Shown: positions 55,453 through 64,000 of the stretch, one piece after another
Layout: each line of letters starts with the position of its first letter
Numbering within the stretch: the first letter of the stretch is position 1
Origin: Loripinus fragilis
Lineage: Eukaryota; Mollusca; Bivalvia; Lucinida; Lucinidae
Length of the DNA: 64,000 bases
Reading direction: 5' to 3'
NCBI GenBank assembly: GCA_964019695.1
Contig: OZ026522.1
Span: 18,412,687-18,476,686, forward strand
Made by a program: the position numbers and the translations under genes
Notes under the pieces: generated by a model
The model's database searches: none
What the model saw: only the letters and a program-made list of their open reading frames with translations
What the model was told of the DNA's origin: nothing

Positions 55453-56263
55453 ACTTAAGGACTTTAAAAACGCACCACCTGCTTAAATGCTAATTTATGT
55501 CAGAAATTGGATATTTTCATTATGTGAAAAATAAAATTGACAAGTTCCGTCATTCAGCTTGCATTCAATAAGAAAATCGAAACGCTGTGGCTTATAATTG
55601 CCGTGACGTCGCGATAATATGGAGACAACTCAAATTCAAAAAGTCACAGAGTACCCATACCTTCCATTATGAACGAAAAAAAAGTTTTCGAACCGATGTT
55701 TGTTCTTGAAAGCAAAAGGAAAGAAGAAATCAAATCATGAAGTTTCAGGCCTCTGGCAACGTTCATTACGTCTACATGACGTCATTAATTTTTGACGTAA
55801 TTGGCCCTTTATATCCCAAGGATCAGAAATAATCAATTTTTTTGTTATACTCTCAATCAGTTGCATAAAAGACAAAAGTATCGCGACATGCGCGGACGTC
55901 ATCCGTCTGTTATTGATGTTTGAAAATTTAAGCCTGACGTTAGCAAAGAAACGCTGCGAGTGGGAGTGTAATAAAACAATTATTTCTGAAAACTTTTGTG
56001 TTTTTCCATTTGTTAAGACATCTGGCTACCACCTAAAGGTGTTTGTTTTCAAATTGAATAAGATTCACATTTGTCAGATGACAATTGTTGAAAAACACTT
56101 ACGTCGATATTACGTTAGAATGAACAGCATGAGCAAATCGAAATACTGGCAAATCATGGTCCAGTTTGCAAGAGGATGAAAAATGATAAAGAAAACATCC
56201 TCAAATCAATCATGTGGAAGAGACAGATAATGTAAAATGGTGCGTTTTTAAAGTCCCTCAATA
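55453..56263 (+). mobile_element. MITE family M9, copy 2
   Basis: Ends TTAAGGACTTTAAAAACGCA (55455) and GTGCGTTTTTAAAGTCCCTCA. Whole-length match, inverted, to 20629-21470. An 88-codon open stretch at 55913-56179 is not preserved in the other copy, arguing against coding. Confidence 0.8.
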
Positions 56264-56934
56264 AAGTATTTTATCTTTTTCTGTTGGAGGGGAGGGGATG
56301 GGGGAGGCAATTTAATCCATTCGTCCATATTCAACTTTTCAGCTAAACAAATTTCCGCATATTGATTCAAAATGTTTGTACTTTGAGCAATTCTCTGTCA
56401 CAACGTTTTCAGTGATATCGTCAGTATAGCCTGGCATTTATCTCTTTCTTTTTTGACAGAGTGTATTCCCAAAGTAAGAACTTATATGAGAATAATATGA
56501 TATTATGGCATTATAAGATCAGGCCAAAAGTGGCCTGTAAAGTGATGCATGGATTGATGGATACGATTACCAGAACAAAGACACAAAACACACATTACCT
56601 ATACGAAAAATAAAATCCGTTATTTTTTCTGTGCTGTATATCACAGCAAAAACTATGTGATTCCCCACCCGGCTATTGCTGCCATCTTGTACGTCATCTT
56701 GAATACTTTTCATCGCTGAAAACAAAAACATGACAGGCAAATTCTACAAATGCAACCGCTGCTGAAAACAATCAGAAAATAGTTATTAACTGCAATTTTG
56801 ATTTCAGATTGAATTTTGCTTTAAAATGGCGGACATCTTGAACACCATCTTAAATATTACAACCTTCTGAGTGTTTCTCCATGATGAAACATTGCATTAG
56901 ATAGAAGGCTTCTATGTGAGCTGGACATTTCTTG
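56264..56934. other. No gene seen; intergenic
   Basis: GGGGAGGGGATGGGGGAGG near 56290. No coding signal. Confidence 0.4.
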
Positions 56935-57280
56935 TACTTCAACAACAGTAGAATCTAGGGCGAAGATTTGGTAGCAGTAAAATGTATTTAAGTCCCCGAT
57001 GACAAAGGCTGCTGTCCGTTCTAAGGTGATGGTTCTGTTGTTGTTGACTTTTTGTTTATTGTTACTCCCATAGCGAGAGTCTGTAATTGTTCTATGTTTT
57101 GTTGTACGTAAGCTTATGTCCATTTTATTTTTGCAATCATCTTGATGGGGTAGAGAGAGCTGGTTGCTTTGCTTAGTTTGTCTTCCTGGTGTCTCGTCAT
57201 GGTTGTGTGGCTGTTCCTCGCGGTGCCATGGGTCTGTCTGCGGTTTGTGATTGTGGTATTCCTGATCATACTCATTTACT
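56935..57280 (+). repeat. Interspersed repeat family C, copy 3
   Basis: CAACAGTAGAATCTAGGGCG, AAATGTATTTAAGTCCCC, TGTCCGTTCTAAGGTGATGG and GCCATGGGTCTGTCTGCGG match 4340-4740. The 176-codon minus open stretch 56857-57387 is the antisense of this repeat. Confidence 0.7.
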
Positions 57281-57289
57281 ATTTCGGAA

Positions 57290-57740
57290 CGAAACCAGCG
57301 TTCCATTTTAATCGTTTGTATCATAAGGCCTCTAAATATCCTTAAAAAGTCAAAATTAAAATGCTTTTTGTCGAGTTTGATGATCATATAGGTCTTAGGA
57401 GCCTAACTGAGCGCAAACTTGGACGCCATCTTTGATACTGCAACTCTCGGAATCAAACTAATGTTTTATTTTAATCGTTTGTATCATTTAGCTTCTAAAC
57501 ATCCATAAAAAGTCAAAATTAAAATGCTTTTAATCAAGCATGTTGGTCATATAGGTCTTAGGAACCTAGCTGACGGCCATCTTTGACGCCATCTTTAATA
57601 TTACAAAACGCTCAATGATGCCAGGGTGGCATCAGCTGGATTCATCAAGTAAGTGAGTACCTGAACAACAAGAATCAACAAAGAAAGAATCTTTAAAATC
57701 AAGTTCCAGGTCATTCTGGTTTTCTACCAGACTATCTTGA
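57290..57740 (+). repeat. Tandem unit of about 180 bp plus family F copy 2
   Basis: TTTTAATCGTTTGTATCAT...GGTCATATAGGTCTTAGG...ACGCCATCTTTGA occurs at 57310 and 57470, then AACGCTCAATGATGCCAGGG and ACAAGAATCAACAAAG of family F. Confidence 0.65.
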
Positions 57741-58549
57741 AATGTTTCAAGGGGAGTATATACCTGAATTGCTAGTTGCCCGATTGTAAGACCAGAAAAA
57801 TATGTAAAGTTAAAGTTTAGCGTTTGTTCATTTGAGCTCTGTTTAAACAGTGCTGATCCATATCAGATCAGGGTCTACACGCGTTTTCTTACAGTAAATG
57901 GAACAACGTGATGACCATATATTAGAACAAGGAAGAGAAAATTATTCTTACATATCAAGCTTACGTCGATATGGATTATTTCCCTCTGAATATATATGTG
58001 GGACCGCTGTAGCGAATAGCATCATTCATTTAGAGTTAAGAGTTTTTCTCAGGCACTACATAAAGTCGACCATTACTACTTATATACTGTAAAGCCTACT
58101 CGTATTAACATATATGCTCAGTTCCCAGAAAGAGCACAGCATTGATTTATTTTGTAAAAGGCTAGTACTGACCGCCAGTTGCCATCATGTTAGCGAAGAA
58201 CGTCACTAAAGTAGCGTTTATCGATTTTCAAATCGAAATATAGTTGCTATAGTGCCCAGGCCATACTCACAATTAAAAGTAAAGTCGAAAATCTTTTTAA
58301 AATTTACAAGATATAATTTTAGATTAAAGACCAATAACTCTCTTAACATAATGACTGACCACCCGATTCATTTGTCAGAGTATTCACATAAAAGCAAAAA
58401 GTTACTTTGTCATAGGGTGGAGATTAAAGAACTGCACAAGTTTGTTTTTCGGACACAGTGCAAATTTTTCATTTTCATGTTTCATTTTCATTCAAAGTGA
58501 GGCATCATATTAATATCCGTGCTAAACTTTAGTTGAGCAGTATATATCG
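57741..58549. other. No gene seen; region downstream of the ZP gene
   Basis: TTTATT at 58146 (AATAAA on the minus strand) is a possible but distant polyadenylation signal. Open stretches at 57898-58092 and 58252-58500 have no features. Confidence 0.35.
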
Positions 58550-58690
58550 AAATGCTCAATGGTGCCAGGGGGTCATCACTTAGACTATTCAAGGATAATG
58601 TATGTACTACAAGAATCAACAAAGAAAAAAACGGGTAAAGTCAAGTTCCATGGCCTCCAAGAGTTCACTCATTTTCTGCCAGACAATTAT
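58550..58690 (+). repeat. Interspersed repeat family F, copy 3
   Basis: AAATGCTCAATGGTGCCAGG, CTACAAGAATCAACAAAG and AAGTCAAGTTCCATGG. Lies just past the ZP gene stop codon, so probably in its 3' UTR or flank. Confidence 0.6.
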
Positions 58691-58724
58691 GATGCTGCGG
58701 CTCAAGCTCGGTTAGATGTAACCA

Positions 58725-58914
58725 TTATCCAATAATCACTGATCCATGACATGACTGGTCACACCTAGACGTATAATCGTTGCTGTCACAGAGGGATGCC
58801 TTGCAGTATATATCAAGTCCTTCTTTATTGTTGGTGTATTCAATTTCTTGGAACACAAATCTAACCTCATGCTGCGAGTAAGAAATAATGTGGGTATTCT
58901 GGTCGGTCACGCAT
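58725..58914 (-). CDS. ZP gene last exon: C-terminal half of ZP-C and stop
   Basis: Acceptor TTTCTTTTCCAG. The exon encodes CVTDQNTHIIS, HEVRFVFQEIEY and the cysteine cluster DIYCKASLCDSN...SRCDQSCHG, the usual end of type-II ZP-C domains (compare the family pattern C-x-V-x-x-C ... C-x-x-x-C). Only six residues (SVIIG after CHG) precede the TAA. ZP proteins normally continue into a cleavage site and a membrane anchor; none is present. A weak GTGTGA at the TSR codons could act as an alternative donor, but using it would remove the last two cysteines, so I take the stop as real. Confidence 0.85.
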
Positions 58915-61900
58915 CTGGAAAAGAAAGAAATGAGCCGCGACATGTGATTTGCAAAAATATTGTATATATTTTTTGAAAAGTGTAAAACTAAGACGAGCCT
59001 TTGCAACCTCCTTTTAAGTTAAGAAACTCCAAATGCTGTTCAGGCTGTGGCTTAAGCGTCATTGAATATTCAAATGACCAACAATGGCTCTTACCAGACT
59101 GCGCATATGCACAGACTTTGCTGGTCGGACATTTACCATATTGTTTGATAGCTCATATCGTGGCTCAAATATGGACCAAAGCATGAGATTTTGGTACTTA
59201 ATGTGTTCCAGTGAAAGTTTCTAATGCTTCAAGCCTAACCTCAAGTGGTAGTCAAATTATTGGCTATTCATTAATTCCACAAGGCTATATCATGATAAAG
59301 CACATGAGAAGGATGCAGCAGTTACATATTATCATAAACTATGATGAGTGTGAGGATGGATAGATATAAAACTGTTCTGAGGATCACCATTTGACATCAC
59401 AAGTCTTGCCGAAGATATAGATAACTTTTGTGTGTATGAGGAAAGCTATTTCTGTGCGTGTGTGCGTGTGTTAAACATATTCTTGCATACCAGATAAGGT
59501 TATCTGAGATTTTACGCTGGGTTAGAAAATCTTATCTTACCCATGCTTTCTTACCCAGGCTGTCACGTGAGGACTCTGTAAGTTGGTTGTATTGGAACTC
59601 ACGCACATGGTCGTCAAGTGACGTCATTGTTATGTTAAAGCGACGTCATCATGTGAAATGTCATCTTAGCGTATCCAGGGACTTCTGGAAGCTTATTTTA
59701 AAATAGAAAAAAACAGTGGTGAGCAAGAAAAAGAATCCATTATAAGTGTGAGGGTAAGATAAGAAAACCCATCCCTCGGGATCACCGTTCGTCATCACTC
59801 GGCAAGTCTTGTGATGCCAAACAGTGATCTTTGGGACGGATATTCATACCCATTTTTGATAATGTAGTAGCTCTGTTCCTCTGGAGTTTCTTTGTAAGGC
59901 TTCATATAACAGGAACGAAGAACCAGCTTTATATCATTGTCCTGAGTTTTCATGAAGACTCTCCCATAGACCGTTTCTCCAACACTTATATGGAACGGAG
60001 GCCCTGTTAAAGACTGGGAATATGTCTGATCCCTGTAGAACACCAGTGAGACAGAAGAATGTTCAGGTGGTGGAGTTTTTATGCTATCTGGTAAATGTAG
60101 TCCGCCATGGTGCATATGCGCAGATGCAGTCGCGTCACGTGGAACGTCACACTCAACATTCAGATCCCAGAAATGACGTCGGATTATGAAGGTGAAAACG
60201 GGATCGTGTTGGGCGTAGACAAGTTTGTTGACAAACATCAGTGAATGCGGTGTTTTCTGAAAAAAATATGATAAGGTGTATAAAATGTTTACATTTTATA
60301 TCAACAAAAAAGAACTTCATGTCTACAAGAACTTGGCAGACATGAAAAGAATTGCCACAATTAGTCATGTTAAATCGGACAGAGAAACAGGTGAACGAAT
60401 TGAGGGTTCGCCTAGGCCCTTTTATCAACATCACAGTATTCCAGTATTCTTTGCTCGTATATGTTTTTTTTTCGATAAATAACCTTTGTTTTATTTTGGT
60501 GGTGCCATAGTTTGGTCTGTGATTGTAACAATTCTTGTTCATACTCATCAATATATTCGGTACTTATCGCAAATGTGGAGCGAGAATGGTGCATACGAGC
60601 CTGGGCAACTGCGCAGGCCTAGCAGATGTAAATGTATTAGCAAAATTACACATGTGATCACTATAATTGCATGACATTTTTGTTGCTTGAAAACTGGAGA
60701 AAACGATAAGAAAAGTTGAATTTCTTCGGTACAATAATTTCATGCAAAAGCATGAAAAGTAGGTTTTAAAAACACCAGTTCCAGAGTTAATAATATCCCA
60801 TCCAGACGCCACTAAGTTATGCTCGCTTTTATGAACGCTACTGTTGAAGACGTCATTTTTTGTGATGGTCCCAGAATGCGTTCGTTTGTTCGTTTGTTTG
60901 TTTGATTTGATTATTTACGTCCCATCAACAATTTTCAGTTAAACATGGACAATTCTTCCTGGGTTGAACCAGTTCTAAGCTAGGACAAAAGTGTCTTGCT
61001 CAAGGAATACAACGCAGTGATGCCGATGAGGCTGGAACCCACGGCCCCTCGGTCTCGAGTCAAGCAATCTACCACCGAGCCTCTGCGCTCCCCCAAGAAT
61101 GCGTATACGTAAAGCCAAAAAGCCATGAACCAATAGCACGTTAATTACCTTGTTAATATATTGATTTATGCCAGTTAAAACATGTTTTAACGGGCATAAA
61201 TCATTATATTAACAAGGTAATTAATACCTTGCGACACGTCTTTTATGCAATAATGTAGAACGTACCGTTTCAACAGTCGAACAATTTTGTAGCCCCTGGT
61301 GGAAGACTAAAATCATATCTGATTCCATTGTCCCCTTGCATCCATAGTTACCAAGGTATATATCATTCTTCTGAATGTCAGGATAAATGGACGTCATTAT
61401 CCTCATGTCGATTGTGATGTTCCATCTGTCAGACTCACACGCAGTATGAATCGCTTGTTGAGGCAGTAGATGGAAGTGGACAGGGGTATTAGAGGCTGTC
61501 TTAAAGTCGGTAGTCGGTATTGTTGTGGTTTTTGTTAAAACTGTTTTTGTAGTTGTCGCCAGTGTTGCTTTCTGTGTTTTCGTTTTAGTCATTGGTAATG
61601 ATATAGGCGTCGTTGTTAATGGGTGTTTTGTTTTTGTTGTTGATGTTGTAGTCGTCGATGTTCTTGGCCTAGGTATTGTTGGTATTGTTGGTGAGGCTGT
61701 TGCTGTTGTAAGATTTTGTTCAGTTGTCGTTGGCTTTGGTGTCGTTGTTAAATGCTTTGATGATATTAGAATTTAGAGTTTTAGTTATTTGCGAAGTTGG
61801 TGATTGTGTTATTATTGTTGGCAACTGTGTTGTCTTGTAAGGTGTTATTGTTTTTGTGTTAGTGTTTGTCGTTTTGCTAATGATTGTTGACTTTGTAGAT

Positions 61901-61916
61901 GGGCCTGTAGTAGAAC
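58725..61916 (-). CDS. 3' part of a gene for a mucin-like ZP-domain protein
   Basis: Gene-level entry for exons 61916-61266, 60256-59850 and 58914-58725 on the minus strand; phases are 0 and 2 at the two inner junctions and agree exactly. The product is a Thr-rich stalk followed by a full zona pellucida (ZP) module: ZP-N with four cysteines and ZP-C with six. ZP modules polymerise into extracellular filaments and matrices. The frame ends at TAA 58727-58725, right after the last ZP cysteines, with no furin site, transmembrane segment or GPI signal. The first visible exon needs an upstream exon ending in phase 1, so the 5' part, including any signal peptide, lies past 64000. The first exon carries a frame change (see its entry). 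Confidence 0.8.
58930..59168 (-). mobile_element. MITE family M1, copy 3 (reverse)
   Basis: GAGCCGCGACATGTGATTTG at the left; GACTGCGCATATGCACAGAC and AAGAAACTCCAAATGCTG inside (inverse of the other copies); ATCGTGGCTC at the right. Starts 16 bases above the acceptor of the last ZP exon (58914). Confidence 0.75.
59340..59410. repeat. Hairpin MITE H2, half copy
   Basis: GAGTGTGAGGATGGATAG, CTGAGGATCACCATTTGACA and CAAGTCTTGCCGA match one arm of the H2 elements. In an intron of the ZP gene. Confidence 0.55.
59750..59851. mobile_element. Hairpin MITE family H2, copy 2, touching a ZP exon
   Basis: CCCATCCCTCGGGATCACCG, TCATCACTCGGCAAG and CTTGTGATGCC, AAACAGTGATCTTTGGGACG, GATATTCATACCCA form the palindrome. 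The right end TACCCA is, on the minus strand, the TGGGTA that contains the splice donor of the exon 60256-59850. Confidence 0.65.
59850..60256 (-). CDS. ZP gene exon: end of ZP-N and start of ZP-C
   Basis: Acceptor TTTTTTTCAG, donor GG|GTATGA. The exon begins KTPHSLMFVNKLVYAQ in phase 0. WDLNVECDV gives the fourth ZP-N cysteine. A linker with His- and Pro-rich sequence (HMHHGG, KTPPPEHSS) follows, where ZP proteins have their inter-domain region. ZP-C then starts: VSLVFYRD, VGETVYGRVFMKT, and LVLRSCYMKP with its first cysteine. The last codon is split GG|A and completes a Gly-Cys pair on the next exon. The splice donor coincides with the end of a palindromic MITE (see findings). Confidence 0.9.
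60890..61094 (-). mobile_element. tRNA-derived SINE (reverse), in ZP gene intron
   Basis: Minus strand: AGAGGCTCGGTGGTAGATTG (A box), GGGTTCCAGCCTCATCGG (B box), common body, CAAACAAACGAACAAACG tail. Confidence 0.85.
61141..61224. repeat. Palindrome of 84 bp, MITE-like
   Basis: TTAATTACCTTGTTAATATA, GATTTATGCC, GTTAAAAC and their inverse (GTTTTAAC, GGCATAAATC, TATATTAACAAGGTAATTAA) meet at ACATGT. Only two or three mismatched pairs. It ends 42 bases from the coding exon 61266-61916, just inside the intron. Confidence 0.85.
61266..61916 (-). CDS. ZP gene exon: Thr-rich stalk and first part of ZP-N, with a frame change
   Basis: The acceptor CCTTTGCAG lies above 61916 and the donor GTACGT below 61266. 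The first part encodes STTGPSTKST and further Thr-rich sequence in one frame, but meets a TGA at 61722-61720. The Thr-rich reading resumes one base over (TTTPKPTTTEQN...), a frame blocked on its upstream side by TAA 61775-61773. Both frames are open only at 61723-61772, so a one-base indel, or a sequencing error, must lie there; no GT-AG intron explains it. The second part starts ZP-N: HTACESDRWNITIDM (Cys 1, N-glycosylation NIT), GNYGCKG (Cys 2), LQNCSTVET (Cys 3, NCS site). Confidence 0.75.
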
Positions 61917-62027
61917 CTGCAAAGGAACAATGGTCTTTGTTAAATTAGAACTCTATCCAAAAACTTAATGACAAAAAATTCATTAAAAAGAAAACGTGCT
62001 TTTTAATTTATATATAAAGTAAGTAAG
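61917..62027. other. Intron of the ZP gene next to the acceptor
   Basis: Holds the pyrimidine tract (minus strand CATTGTTCCTTTGCAG) of the Thr-rich exon; otherwise AT-rich. Confidence 0.5.
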
Positions 62028-62370
62028 GTTGCAAAGATCAGGAATCGATTCAATCAAGTACCACACCTGACCCAGGATACCAATGGGAAAGTGACAAACT
62101 CACAGAAGACACCACAAACGAGAGCCAAGAGGTCAGCCCTTTCCCAGCAGGTGACCACGAAGCACATATAAACAGACCCGCACAAAACATAGCAAACACA
62201 AGACAGAACAAAAACATATAAGATCCACAAAAGAAGTACCGCCTTGGAACGGTCAGTAAAATATTTTACTGGAGGGCTTAAACCGGTTTAACGGCGCCAA
62301 CCTCACCCTTAATTCAGATGTGGATCAAGACACATAGATATTTGGTTTGCATGAAAGACCCCTAAAAACT
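62028..62370 (+). repeat. Dispersed repeat family A, copy 7
   Basis: GCAAAGATCAGGAATCGATT, CACACCTGACCCAGGATACC, GCCAAGAGGTCAGCCCTTTC, GGGCTTAAACCGGTTTAACG, GATGTGGATCAAGACACATA. Well preserved. Confidence 0.85.
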
Positions 62371-62439
62371 AGAAATGATGTTTATGAATCGTATACACCC
62401 AACCATTTGCTTGTCCATAAGGATGGTAAGATCATCTTA

Positions 62440-63060
62440 AGTTTGAACCTTCTAGCTATACTACTTATCATACTCTATTGGTTGACCAAATTTGAAGCTC
62501 CTAGCTATAACTATGTTTGAGGTATTCTGATTACAAGTTTTACTGGCCAATTATTTGAAGGGCAATAACTAAAAAAAATATTTCACCTAGTAATCCACTG
62601 ACAAAGTTTGAAGCTGCTAGCTATAAAAAATTCAAAATTTCCTTATTACACGTTTTTAATGCCCAAATTTGCAAACACAATTATTTTAAATTGTTTACCA
62701 GGTCTTTTATCAACTGACCACGGTTGAAGCTGCTGGCTCTAATGATTTTGAGAACTTTTCAATGTCCGAATTTGCAAAGGGCAATCTCTGGAAAAAAAAA
62801 TCAAATAACATTTTCTTTAATTTTCACAGGTATCTACTCATCATGTCCTTTCAACTGACCAAATATAAAGCTAGCTATCTGGATATCTTGATTACAAGTT
62901 GTCAATGCCCAAATTTGCAAAGGCAATTACTCGATTTTTTAAAAAAAAATAACCAGGAAATATATTTATCATCCTCTATCAGTTGACCAAGTGTGAAGCT
63001 CCCAGTAGCTATAATAGCTTTTCAGATATCTTGAGTACAAAATTGCTTTATGACCCTTTA
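62440..63060. repeat. Tandem array, about five units of 125 bp
   Basis: Units marked by TTGACCAAATTTGAAGCTCC and GCCCAAATTTGCAAAGGCAA near 62480, 62590, 62715, 62855 and 62985. Strongly diverged. Confidence 0.75.
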
Positions 63061-64000
63061 AAAGGGGCATAGCTCTACAAAGGGAGATAATCCAGACTTA
63101 AAAAATACGGGTCAATTATTTTTGACAAGGAATCCATCACAGATAGTCAGAGCTAATGTTGCTCAATCCAAAGAATGCTTCATATAAAATTTGACTTTAT
63201 AGGCCCTCTAGGTTCTGAGAAAAAGTGTTGCGTTTCAATATGAGATAACTTGGATGAAAGTTCACAGACCAACCTTGACTTAGGGCAGTTACCTATAGTC
63301 GCTGTCTCAATAGGTCTAGTATGTTTAACTTGGCTTATAAAATGTCACAAAATCATCAATCTAGGATCATCAATTCAACAAAATATGTAAAACTCATATG
63401 CTAATGCTACATAATAGGTAGCAGGAATATTGTACTGTTGTTTCCAGAGAAGAAGAATTTGGAAAAGTGTGTAGCTTATATCAGAATGGTAGCTATGTTA
63501 TTTACATATGCATAGTCGAAAGATTATTGACTTTTTCCCCCATTAGAAAATATTTTAAAAAGTTTATCTTCTCAGGAAATGGCAGCAATTTTGGTTCAGT
63601 GATTTGGACCTCATAAACTTATTTAGCTTGCCTTATCAAATGGATGCTCCATTTGTTATTTGACTGAATTTGGCTTAAAGGTTTCTTAGAAATATGTTTA
63701 AAACCTTTGCGGCTGTCGAATGAGAGTGACTTTGACTGAAAGTCAACCTTGATTTTTGATACTGATCTATAGTCATTGTCTCATTAGGTTACAACAATTT
63801 CATTATTTTTTTTACAATCAACCGAAATACCATCTTTCAAGGATAATTCTCATTATAATCAAATAAAATCTAAAATAATCTTTACAACTGCAATTTATGT
63901 TAAGGCTAGTGAGTACGATCAGGATATACCACAAGCAATGGTCATAAACCAACCCATGGTACCATTATTAAGAAACACTACTACTCTATCAATTTTTATC
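63061..64000. other. No gene seen; probably intron of the ZP gene
   Basis: AT-rich. CTTGACTTAGGGCAGTTACCTATAGTC-like wording (63270) recurs loosely at 63750 (CTTGATTTTTGATACTGATC), a weak 480-base repeat. No exon seen. Confidence 0.4.

Noticed and set aside
56857..57387. 176-codon minus-strand open frame
   Set aside because: It is antisense to dispersed repeat family C (also at 4340 and 43556) and has no domain or conserved frame in the other copies.
60153..60594. Several overlapping open frames on both strands near the ZP exon
   Set aside because: Shadows and intron read-through around the real exon 59850-60256; none has splice support.
61525..61776. Val/Phe-rich 83-codon plus-strand ORF
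   Set aside because: It is the antisense of the Thr-rich exon (ACA and ACT codons read as TGT/GTT).

Overview
The window looks like a repeat-dense, AT-rich, intron-containing metazoan genome, most likely a bivalve mollusc. Evidence: GT-AG introns of 1-5 kb or longer, many tRNA-headed SINEs, hairpin MITEs of a kind I associate with bivalves (ends reading GAGCCGCGACATG, GGATCCGCGCATG), a jockey/CR1-like LINE remnant, and genes for MAM- and ZP-domain extracellular proteins. No prokaryotic or viral genes were seen.

Only two genes can be supported, both on the minus strand. At the right, 58725-61916 holds the 3' end of a gene for a Thr-rich (mucin-like) protein with a complete ZP domain; its 5' exons lie beyond 64000. 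Then comes about 19.6 kb of intergenic DNA made of repeats. At 39126 a second gene starts: signal peptide (39087-39126), a MAM domain on three exons (38351-38530, 34138-34394, 31248-31317, all phases matching), and, far downstream, a Thr-rich exon (5791-6000) with a possible extra exon (6460-6561). It has no stop codon in the window and should continue past base 1. Since one copy shows SP-MAM-mucin and the other mucin-ZP, in the same direction, the simplest reading is two tandem paralogues of a secreted MAM-mucin-ZP protein. This is an inference.

Regions: 1-39126 is the second gene, almost all intron, filled with transposons: a TTAA-flanked family (1215-3358 and 24958-30647, the latter with nested elements), two CpG-rich foldback elements (6581-8893, 25465-27102), a 3.2 kb inverted-repeat element (11047-14219), a 105-bp satellite (14790-16870), an 842-bp MITE, SINEs and a LINE fragment. 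39127-58724 is intergenic: inverted-repeat elements, a 460-bp compound tetranucleotide ladder, a degenerate minisatellite (51990-55400) split by a Tc1-like 1.4 kb element, and a second copy of the 842-bp MITE. 58725-64000 is the ZP gene plus its upstream intron with a dispersed repeat and a 125-bp tandem array.

The most unusual points are: mobile palindromes sitting within a few bases of splice sites of both genes (in one case the element end coincides with the splice donor), a frame change inside the mucin exon of the ZP gene, a ZP protein with no visible membrane anchor, and a set of foldback elements whose arms are themselves CpG-rich tandem arrays.
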